27,029 nucleotides of DNA from a virus. Every line of letters starts with the position of its first letter. The first letter of the stretch is position 1. The notes under the pieces were generated by a model that did not search any database, had not been told where the DNA came from, and saw only the letters and a program-made list of their open reading frames with translations. The position numbers and the translations under genes are program-made. The stretch is from positions 1 to 27,029 of IMG/VR virus record IMGVR_UViG_3300017605_000539. One strand, written 5' to 3'. Shown here piece by piece: positions 6,460 through 13,018 of this stretch.

Positions 6460-6583
6460 ATTTGCATCCTTCCATGATAGATTCAGGCTTCCAAATAAAA
6501 AGAGACACGAGCGATCCGATAACGCCTAGAATCGCCTGCTAGAGGCCAAAGAATAGCCTTCCTGTCATTCCTATATCTGCCAT
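6416..6583 (-). pseudogene. Possible small membrane-protein remnant with in-frame amber codon
   Basis: On the minus strand, an AGGG Shine-Dalgarno lies six bases before ATG 6583, which opens MADIGMTGRLFFGL and then TAG (6541-6539). The same frame continues for 40 more codons, starting QAILGVIGSLVSLFIWKPES, which reads as a membrane helix. It runs antisense into the DHH gene end before TAA at 6418-6416. A Trp codon changed to TAG would explain it. Because it opposes its neighbours and is broken, it may be a decayed gene, a readthrough gene or chance. Otherwise the 143-base gap 6460-6602 shows no strong promoter or terminator. Confidence 0.2.
6439..6455 (+). repeat. 17-bp direct repeat at gene 3' end, copy 2
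   Basis: Exact copy of the 17 bases at 5565-5581, again immediately before the stop codon and in the same reading frame, encoding LIQVLK of the DHH protein. Confidence 0.8.
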
Positions 6584-6602
6584 AATCTGCCCTAAAACGA
6601 AG

Positions 6603-8105
6603 ATGGAAACTAAAACCTTAACCTTAAAAATAAATGAAATCAAAGTCGAAGATAGACAAAGACTTGACTACGGTGACATACAGTCACTTGCCGCAAGCAT
6701 ACAAAAGTATGGACTTATCCAACCTGTTATCGTCACTGAAGATTACAGACTGGTCGCTGGAGGCAGGCGTTTACGTGCTGCACAATCAATCGGATTGGAA
6801 ACTATTAAAGTCTGCTTTAGAGAAAGAATGTCAGACGAAGAACTCCATATTTTGGAATTAGAAGAGAACCTTAGAAGAAAGGATGAGACGTGGCAAGAAC
6901 GCTGTCTCCACATCAAAACGATCCACGACCTCAAAGTAAAATCTAACGCCCAAGACTCGCTCATCTGGACCCAACGTCAAACGGGTGAACTTCTCGGTGT
7001 AGATAGTGTTCGTGAAATCAACCATGCCTTGAAGATGGCACGATACCTTGAAAGCGAACTTGATGAAAACAAAAAACCAAAACCAGATGCTAAGTATTGG
7101 CAGTGTGAAACCATCTCAGATGCCTTCCGTTTATACTTTAGAACAGCAGAAGAAGCTATGCTCGCCTACTCTGCCCAACAAGCACAAAAGAATGCGGTCT
7201 CACAAACAGTCTTTGAAGAAGAACAAGTCTTACTCTCTGAATTTGAAAGCATTGAAGCGTGTTCTGACGCTTTGTCAGAAGAGAGGAATCGTTACTATTC
7301 TAACCCCTGTAATCCACCAGATTCATTTGAAGAGTATTGGAAAGAAAAACAAGAGTGGGCAACACAAGTCAAACAAACAATCTACCTCTCGAAGAGACTA
7401 ATCAAAGGGGATAGTATTAAATTCATGTGGGACAACCCTGGGCGATTCGATCACGTCATCACCGATATCCCCTATGGTATCAATCTCGAAATGATCAGTC
7501 AATCCAAGAATGAATTTAGAGACATAGACACAGTAGAGGAACTCCACGACGTTGAATACAATAAACAACTCATCTCTGACTTCTTTCCTGCCGCATTTAA
7601 CACCATCAAAGAAAGAGGTTTCTGTATAACATGGTGCGACCAAATGCTTTGGCAATATATGTATGACCTAGCAGTTAAAGCAGGCTTTGCAGTTCAAAGA
7701 TGGCCTATCACTTGGGTTAAGAACACCGCAATGAATTCGTGTATCGCATACAACACCACAAAGGATACAGAAATCGCAATTGTTTGTAGAAAAAAGAAAA
7801 CCACCGCTGCGATGACAAAGAATACCTCTGTTATACATAGTGGAAAAGATGAACTCTGCAACGAGATAGACCACCCATTCGCAAAGCCATTTGAGTGTTG
7901 GCGCTTCCTCACTGAATTCGCCTCCCTAGAATCCCACTCCATCCTCGAACCTTTCGCTGGTCGAGGCTCCGGTGTAATCTCTATGCTTCAACAAGGTAGA
8001 AATGTAACTGGAGTTGAGCTGGATGAAACCCACTATAATGCTTTGATTGATAATGTGAAGCGACTACACTATCTCAAACTCAACCCTAACTATATCTTCA
8101 AATAG
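6603..8105 (+). CDS. ParB-domain/DNA methyltransferase fusion
   Basis: A 500-residue fusion. Residues 5-95 form a ParB/Srx-type domain (SLAASIQKYGLIQPVIV, then VAGGRRLRAAQSIG with the GxRRLRA box). Residues about 120-150 look like the ParB helix-turn-helix (TQRQTGELLGVDSVREINHA). The C-terminal half is a DNA amino-methyltransferase of beta order: motif IV DIPYG (288-292, a variant of DPPY) precedes motif I LEPFAGRGSG (448-457), with GVELDETHYNAL as motif II. Such fusions are found on phages and mobile elements, where the ParB part may guide methylation or act as a CTP/ATP-using switch. Products would be N6-methyladenine or N4-methylcytosine. No cognate endonuclease is adjacent, so it is best seen as an orphan modification enzyme. 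DIPY rather than DPPY or NPPY is unusual. Confidence 0.85.
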   Translation: METKTLTLKINEIKVEDRQRLDYGDIQSLAASIQKYGLIQPVIVTEDYRLVAGGRRLRAAQSIGLETIKVCFRERMSDEELHILELEENLRRKDETWQERCLHIKTIHDLKVKSNAQDSLIWTQRQTGELLGVDSVREINHALKMARYLESELDENKKPKPDAKYWQCETISDAFRLYFRTAEEAMLAYSAQQAQKNAVSQTVFEEEQVLLSEFESIEACSDALSEERNRYYSNPCNPPDSFEEYWKEKQEWATQVKQTIYLSKRLIKGDSIKFMWDNPGRFDHVITDIPYGINLEMISQSKNEFRDIDTVEELHDVEYNKQLISDFFPAAFNTIKERGFCITWCDQMLWQYMYDLAVKAGFAVQRWPITWVKNTAMNSCIAYNTTKDTEIAIVCRKKKTTAAMTKNTSVIHSGKDELCNEIDHPFAKPFECWRFLTEFASLESHSILEPFAGRGSGVISMLQQGRNVTGVELDETHYNALIDNVKRLHYLKLNPNYIFK

Positions 8106-8110
8106 AGTGT

Positions 8111-8293
8111 GTGCCTCACCTTCTCACCATCACCCACGCAGGAGACTTGTATGAAGTTCGCTTCAACGGAACTCTCATAACAAATATTCAGAAGTGGTAT
8201 TCTGGCACCAACTCTGTGCGAACAATTCAATTTGTGAATCTCCCTAAGGAGGTTCAGGATGAAATAGTAAAACAAATAAGGAAAAGAAAATGA
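8111..8293 (+). CDS. Small protein of unknown function
   Basis: A 60-residue protein with a GTG start five bases after the methyltransferase stop. It has a beta-hairpin-like N-terminal half (LLTITHAGDLYEVRFNGTLI) and a basic C-terminal helix (PKEVQDEIVKQIRKRK). It carries no known motif. A weak GAG precedes the start. Its stop shares bases with the next gene's start (ATGA). Its place between the methyltransferase and polymerase suggests the same operon, but no function can be assigned. Confidence 0.55.
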   Translation: MPHLLTITHAGDLYEVRFNGTLITNIQKWYSGTNSVRTIQFVNLPKEVQDEIVKQIRKRK

Positions 8294-8481
8294 CTACATC
8301 AAGACAACCGTGGACAGCTAGTGGTAACGTAATCAAAGACGCAAACGGAAACAACATAGGTGTAATGGTAGATGCAAGAGACGCAGATATTATAATTGGT
8401 TGGCAGGAGTTAAATGAGAAGTTAGATACTGCCGAAGAAAAAATTCAAGAGATTGAGAACGTGTTAAAGGGAGAATACTGA
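8290..8481 (+). CDS. Small acidic protein with C-terminal coiled coil
   Basis: A 63-residue protein starting at an ATGA overlap behind an AAGGAAAAG Shine-Dalgarno region. The first 35 residues look like short beta turns (VIKDANGNNIGVMVDARDADII). Residues 38-60 form a Glu/Lys-rich helix (ELNEKLDTAEEKIQEIENVL) likely to be a coiled coil. The stop overlaps the polymerase start (TGATG), so it is probably co-translated with it. The family is not recognised. Confidence 0.65.
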   Translation: MTTSRQPWTASGNVIKDANGNNIGVMVDARDADIIIGWQELNEKLDTAEEKIQEIENVLKGEY

Positions 8482-11246
8482 TGTCCAAGCTGGACGCTTT
8501 CTCTGCCTTCGACGAGGTTGATGTCGCCTCCGACCCATCTCCTCATTCTGAACGAACCATTGTCCCCAACCAACACCCCTCAATCCCATCCTCCACCTAC
8601 CGCATTGCCATCATCGGTGAAGCACCTGGCCAAGATGAAGAACAACAAAAACGACCCTTCGTTGGAATGTCCGGTCGATTCCTCGACTCCATCCTCTCAA
8701 ACTCCGGCATTGTTCGAGCTTGCACTTTTGTCGGGAATGTTTGTCAAATCCGACCACCTAAAAATGACATTTCCACCTTTAGTTATGATGGTTCTGAAAT
8801 ACAATCTGGTTTGCAAGTTCTCAAAGATGACCTTGACAAGTTCAAACCAAACCTTTGTGTCTTGCTTGGCAAAACTGCCCTCTTTGCCGCTTCAGGGTTA
8901 AAGAATCTTGGAGACTGGAGAGGGAGTTTCTTCGTAGGTTCTCGTCCTCCCTTTGAAGGTATCAAATGTCTCGCCACCTACCATCCAGCAGCGTGCCTAC
9001 GTAACTATGAATGGACACCTCTACTTCGCTTCGATTTGTCTAGGGCTGTTGTTGAAGGTAGAACCAAAGAGTGGCTACCTCCTGCTCGTTCTCTACGTGT
9101 TAACTTATCTTATGATGAACTAATCTATGAACTTACCAAAATTTCCCAAGCAAAGTCTCTTATCTCGTGTGATATTGAAGGTGGTGTTGGCAGCCTGTCT
9201 TGTATCGGCATTGCTACTTCTGCGAATAGCGCATTCATTGTTCCATTTGAGCGACTCGACCGCACCTCGTGTTTTTCTGCCTCTGAAGAAGCGACGCTTT
9301 GGAGGATGGTCTCGTCTATCATGGCAGATCGAGAAGTCCCAAAAGTCTGGCAGAACGGACTCTATGATCGTTTCGTTCTACAATACTCCTACAACATCCT
9401 CGTCAGAAACTCTCTCGACGACACCATGCTCAAGTGGTGGGAACTCTACTGTGAACTAGAAAAGAGTCTCGGCTTTCAATGTTCCATTCTCACCAACGAA
9501 CCTTACTACAAGGCAGATAGAAAAACTACAAATCAAGAAACCTTCTACAAGTATTGCTGCACTGATGCTTGTGTAACCTATGAGATCAATGAAAAGCTCA
9601 CACCACTCCTCACAAGGGAACAAAAAGAACACTACAAGTTCAACAATGAAGCCCTTAACTTCCTTCTATACGCCGAGATACGTGGTATTCGATACGACCA
9701 AGAGACAGCTAACTCTCGTCTATCGGACATTCAGACTAATATTTCCTCCTTGCAAAACCGGCTCGATGAAATCGCTTCCGGTCTCGGAGCATTACAACGA
9801 ATTGATTTCACGCAAGCTAAGGAAGAAATACTCAAAGCTGCTCAAGGACTGCTATGCTACAAAAAAGACCCCACCCGTCCAAAGAAAGGCAAAGAAGAAG
9901 GCTACGAAAAAGTGGCTTCAATCTTGCGCCAAAGCGAAGCTCTTAGCGAAGAAGAGTGCGGAACCATTTCTATCGTATGTGGGTTGACGATGAATACAAA
10001 GAGCACCAAGTTCAAAGACTTCCTTTATGGAACTTGTGGTTTACCTACGCAGTGGAAGAAAGACTTAAAGACGAAAGAGCTTCGACCAACTACTGATTAT
10101 GAAAGTCTTCTTAAACTTTCTAAGTCGCATGACCATCCTGCTCTTGATCTGTCTCTTGATCTCTCTCTACTTCGTACTCGTGCTCAAATGCTGGCTATTA
10201 AGTCTTCTGAAGGACGGATGCACTGTAGCTATAACTTGGTTGGTTCGGAAACTGGTCGCGTTACAAGCAGCAAGTCAATGATTGGTGGCTTTGGAAAGAA
10301 CCGTGTTGGAGCTAATCTACAAACCGTCCCCGACGATTGGGAAGTCTTTGACTCAGACCATCCTGTCCATGATGGTATGCGCGACCTCTTCCTCGCAGAC
10401 GAAGGTTGCTATCTATTCAAATGCGACTTAAAGGGTGCAGATGGTTGGACCATCGGAGCATACATGGCTTCGCTTGGTGATTCAACTATGTTGGATGATT
10501 TGAAGTTTGGACTAAAGCCTGCTCAAATCGTAGCCTACATTCTAAAACACGGAGCAGAAGAAATACAACGCTATGCGAACGACAGACCAAAACTCAAAGA
10601 ACTCGTTAGTGAGATTAAGAAGGACGACTGGGAATACTTTGTTAGCAAGCAAGGTATTTGGGGCACCTGTTACACGATGGGACCTAGAAAATTGGCTGAA
10701 CGAGTATTTATCGAGTCCGAAGGTAAGGTCAATCTATCTGAAAAACAAGCCAAAGACTTTCAAGCTGCAATTTACATTCGATATCGTGTTAAGATATGGC
10801 AGGAGTGGATGCTACGTTTCCTTCAGGCGCAACCCTACCCCGCTAGAGTCTCTGCATCCAATGGACAAGTGCGTCGTTTCTTTGGTCGCAACTCGAAAAA
10901 GAATTGTGAAATCCTAGGTGAAGCACTGGCTCATCTCCCTCAAGTCTATACAACCTATGCCACACTCAAAGCAGCGCGTCGTCTATGGAACGACCCCGAC
11001 AACCGTCACGATAGACGAGATGGTCAAATGGGCCAAACGCTACGAATTGAACCCCTTCACCAAGTCCATGACGAACTCCTCTGCCAAGCCAAAATCTCCG
11101 ATACCTCTTGGGCTATTGATAAACTTAAATCCTACTTTGATAACCCAATTCAAATCGCAAACCAAACAATCATTATCCCTTTTGATGGTGCTTATGGCAC
11201 TGCATGGTCTATGGACGAAACTCATAAGAAAGGTGAAATAAAGTAA
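8481..11246 (+). CDS. Uracil-DNA glycosylase / 3'-5' exonuclease / family A DNA polymerase fusion
   Basis: A 921-residue replicative polymerase fusion. Residues 40-195 are a family 4/5-like uracil-DNA glycosylase: GEAPGQDEE (46-54), PFVGMSGRFLD (59-69) and HPAACLRNY (168-176). No N-terminal CxxC pair is seen, so the usual family 4 iron-sulphur site looks incomplete. Residues 225-380 form a DnaQ-type exonuclease with Asp231-x-Glu233, Asp296 (NGLYD) and Tyr358-x3-Asp362, so proofreading looks intact. The polymerase has motif A CDLKGADGW (Asp649), motif B KQGIWGTCYTMG (723-734) and motif C QVHDELL (His863-Asp864-Glu865). Motif B is atypical. An AGGGAG site lies seven bases before the ATG, which overlaps the previous stop. 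The fusion would couple uracil recognition or removal to synthesis; whether the glycosylase is active is unknown. Confidence 0.9.
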   Translation: MSKLDAFSAFDEVDVASDPSPHSERTIVPNQHPSIPSSTYRIAIIGEAPGQDEEQQKRPFVGMSGRFLDSILSNSGIVRACTFVGNVCQIRPPKNDISTFSYDGSEIQSGLQVLKDDLDKFKPNLCVLLGKTALFAASGLKNLGDWRGSFFVGSRPPFEGIKCLATYHPAACLRNYEWTPLLRFDLSRAVVEGRTKEWLPPARSLRVNLSYDELIYELTKISQAKSLISCDIEGGVGSLSCIGIATSANSAFIVPFERLDRTSCFSASEEATLWRMVSSIMADREVPKVWQNGLYDRFVLQYSYNILVRNSLDDTMLKWWELYCELEKSLGFQCSILTNEPYYKADRKTTNQETFYKYCCTDACVTYEINEKLTPLLTREQKEHYKFNNEALNFLLYAEIRGIRYDQETANSRLSDIQTNISSLQNRLDEIASGLGALQRIDFTQAKEEILKAAQGLLCYKKDPTRPKKGKEEGYEKVASILRQSEALSEEECGTISIVCGLTMNTKSTKFKDFLYGTCGLPTQWKKDLKTKELRPTTDYESLLKLSKSHDHPALDLSLDLSLLRTRAQMLAIKSSEGRMHCSYNLVGSETGRVTSSKSMIGGFGKNRVGANLQTVPDDWEVFDSDHPVHDGMRDLFLADEGCYLFKCDLKGADGWTIGAYMASLGDSTMLDDLKFGLKPAQIVAYILKHGAEEIQRYANDRPKLKELVSEIKKDDWEYFVSKQGIWGTCYTMGPRKLAERVFIESEGKVNLSEKQAKDFQAAIYIRYRVKIWQEWMLRFLQAQPYPARVSASNGQVRRFFGRNSKKNCEILGEALAHLPQVYTTYATLKAARRLWNDPDNRHDRRDGQMGQTLRIEPLHQVHDELLCQAKISDTSWAIDKLKSYFDNPIQIANQTIIIPFDGAYGTAWSMDETHKKGEIK

Positions 11247-11247
11247 A

Positions 11248-11409
11248 ATGAAAATCAAAACAATGGTCTGCTGCGAAAAAGACTGCGGAATAGTTTTCCG
11301 TGTCACTGAAGAGAAACAACCTTGGAAGCTGGCTCAACCACAAGAAGAACATGAAGTTCTTTTTTGTCCTTTCTGTGGGTATGATAGTGTGATGGAACAG
11401 GAGGACTAA
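11248..11409 (+). CDS. Small zinc-ribbon protein
   Basis: An open frame of 53 codons plus TAA starting one base after the polymerase stop. It carries VCCEKDCG near the N-terminus and LFCPFCGYDSV near the C-terminus, that is two Cys groups about 27 residues apart, a typical zinc ribbon arrangement. The end of the gene contains AGGAGG (11399-11404), a strong Shine-Dalgarno for the next gene. Such small ribbons often bind nucleic acid or a polymerase partner. Its specific role is unknown, but perfect packing and the Cys pattern support a real gene. Confidence 0.7.
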   Translation: MKIKTMVCCEKDCGIVFRVTEEKQPWKLAQPQEEHEVLFCPFCGYDSVMEQED

Positions 11410-11410
11410 T

Positions 11411-11614
11411 ATGATCTTCGCCAAACTTCGTCTTGGTCCCGAATACGCACCCAATGCTTACATCATGGTTGAAGTTCTCGACCAATGTAACGAAACACCT
11501 TTTGGTCGCTTCCGCGTTCGAGATGTTATCTCAAATAAAGTCTTTGATGTCTTTGAACCACAGCTAACCTTGAAGTGGTGGGATGCTCCTCAACCTCCAA
11601 CCAATCCGTCATGA
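11411..11614 (+). CDS. Small protein of unknown function
   Basis: A 67-residue protein with a consensus AGGAGG six bases before ATG. It is beta-rich by pattern (IFAKLRLGPEYAPNAYIMVEVL, then FRVRDVISNKVFDVFEPQLTLKWWD), suggesting a small barrel, and has a Pro-rich end. There are no catalytic or membrane signatures. It precedes the helicase-like gene by seven bases. The strong ribosome site suggests efficient translation relative to neighbours that lack one. Function unknown. Confidence 0.6.
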   Translation: MIFAKLRLGPEYAPNAYIMVEVLDQCNETPFGRFRVRDVISNKVFDVFEPQLTLKWWDAPQPPTNPS

Positions 11615-11621
11615 AATCTAA

Positions 11622-12833
11622 ATGGACTTTATATCTCAGTATTTTGTTAGTAATAGCGGAACAATGGTTCCTCGTCTCTTTACTCTTTGGAGCGGATTGT
11701 TTGTCTTGGCCACTACGATGGGGCGTCGTATCTATGTTGATCATCAGCATTTCCAGATTCGCCCGAACTTGTATATTACCCTAGTAGGCGAACAAGGCAC
11801 TCGAAAAGGAAGTGCAAAAGATGCCGCCCAAGCAATGTTCTGTGAAACCTTTCCTTCCTTTCCTATCGGCGCAAGTGTAATGTCCCGCGAGCAAATCGTA
11901 GCTCGCATGTCTCACGTCGACAACATCTGTTCCTTCACCGACGAAACTGGAACTCAAATAGAGTGGCATCCATTAACCTTCTTTGTAAATGAACTCAAAA
12001 ACTTCATGTCGATTAACCCATCTACTATGGTGGAGTTTCTTACAGATATCTATGATAGGAAGTTCTTTGCCGCTGACACGATTAAGCACGGACTACAACC
12101 AATTGTCAACCCGTGTATCAATATTCTTGCTTGTGAAACCCCCGAGTGGATCATCGAGAAGATGAAGTATAAAATAACCACTGGTGGATTCTCTCGACGA
12201 ATGTTATATGCCTACGAGGTTGAAAGAGTGCCTCGCCGAACCTTCGCTCACAAATCCAAAGAAGCCTACGAAGCGGAAGGATGGTGCAAACAACACCTTC
12301 TCAAAATCGAAAAGATTGCAGGACCATTCACCTGGACCCAAGAAGCGAGAGTGGAATTTGACAAATGGTTTGTCAATCTCCCCTACCCTGATGATCGAAT
12401 CATTGCTGGTTTCTATGAAGCAAAAGATGTCTTAGCAACCAAAGTTGCCATGCTCTGCGCTATGGCACAAGAGGAACCTAAACTCGAACTCTCTTGGCCA
12501 ATCATGCAACAAGGTATTGCCATCCTAGAAACCATAGAAGTAAACCTCAATCGCTTAACTGTTGCGGCTGGTAGAAACGAACTTTCTGTTCCTCAGAGTC
12601 AAATCCTTCAGAAACTAAAAGACAAAGGTGGTTGGATGCCAGAGAAAGAATTCCATCGTGTTGCTTCTGCCGACATGAGTGAAAGAGAAATCAACGAAAT
12701 GAAATCACTCCTTAAATCAACTGATCAACTCTATGAACACCATATCACCTGTGATGGTTACAACGAAAGGATGGTGTTAAATCACCAGAAGTTCACAGAC
12801 CTTGTAAAAAGTGGAGGGATTAAAATTGTATAG
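11622..12833 (+). CDS. DUF3987-like helicase/primase-type ATPase
   Basis: A 403-residue protein matching the pattern of phage DUF3987 proteins, which are related to replicative helicase-primase ATPases. An opening PRLFTLWSGLFVLATTMGRR is followed by RPNLYITLVGEQGTRKGSA with a relaxed P-loop (Gly56 to Ser64, Lys62). A Walker B-like strand ends in FFVNELKNFM and the core ends in GGFSRRMLYAYE with an arginine-finger-like pair. A C-terminal region from about 320 (SQILQKLKDKGGWMPEKEFHR) resembles a winged helix. It probably unwinds or loads at the replication fork with the upstream polymerase. No other helicase is visible in the window. A shorter overlapping frame with an ATGA start at 11611 was judged spurious. 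It is the last gene of the plus-strand block. Confidence 0.65.
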   Translation: MDFISQYFVSNSGTMVPRLFTLWSGLFVLATTMGRRIYVDHQHFQIRPNLYITLVGEQGTRKGSAKDAAQAMFCETFPSFPIGASVMSREQIVARMSHVDNICSFTDETGTQIEWHPLTFFVNELKNFMSINPSTMVEFLTDIYDRKFFAADTIKHGLQPIVNPCINILACETPEWIIEKMKYKITTGGFSRRMLYAYEVERVPRRTFAHKSKEAYEAEGWCKQHLLKIEKIAGPFTWTQEARVEFDKWFVNLPYPDDRIIAGFYEAKDVLATKVAMLCAMAQEEPKLELSWPIMQQGIAILETIEVNLNRLTVAAGRNELSVPQSQILQKLKDKGGWMPEKEFHRVASADMSEREINEMKSLLKSTDQLYEHHITCDGYNERMVLNHQKFTDLVKSGGIKIV

Positions 12834-12835
12834 AT

Positions 12836-12863
12836 AGTCTTGTTTCAAACTGAAACAGCACCA
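12836..12863 (+). repeat. Gene-boundary dyad repeat, copy 2 (convergent junction)
   Basis: AGTCT precedes TGTTTC (12841-12846), loop AAACT and GAAACA (12852-12857), then GCACCATC. It begins three bases after the helicase-like stop and lies between the converging early and late transcripts, where a bidirectional terminator would be expected. No T-run follows on either side. An ATG follows eight bases later. Confidence 0.75.
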
Positions 12864-12865
12864 TC

Positions 12866-13018
12866 ATGGATATTCTAACCCCCATACTCCTTCTTGCCCT
12901 CACTGTCCTGGTTGCAACTTCCCTACATTACGTCGAGTCATATTCCAAGCTTTTGTTCTCGCGTGCTCTAGATTTATATCGACATATCGTTGCTTGTCTG
13001 AAGAAGGTAAAGCACTAA
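12866..13018 (+). CDS. Possible small membrane protein overlapping the giant gene antisense
   Basis: An open frame of 50 codons on the plus strand, starting eight bases after dyad copy 2. The peptide begins MDILTPILLLALTVLVATSL, a good single membrane helix, followed by a basic helical tail (SRALDLYRHIVACLKKVKH). Most of it overlaps the C-terminal end of the opposite-strand giant protein, which weakens the case. No Shine-Dalgarno is visible. The dyad-to-ATG arrangement resembles that of the MazG-type gene. It could be real, or a by-product of the opposite coding strand. Confidence 0.3.
   Translation: MDILTPILLLALTVLVATSLHYVESYSKLLFSRALDLYRHIVACLKKVKH

Noticed and set aside
6416-6583. Whole-genome amber codon reassignment
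   Set aside because: Several confident genes (methyltransferase fusion, helicase-like protein, outer-membrane protein) end properly at TAG, and large genes contain no in-frame TAG.
11611-11784. Plus-strand frame starting at an ATGA overlap and encoding a membrane-like peptide
   Set aside because: It lies wholly across the N-terminus of the helicase-like gene in another frame, and that N-terminus (LWSGLFVLATTMGRR, RPNLYITLVGEQG) matches the expected family pattern.
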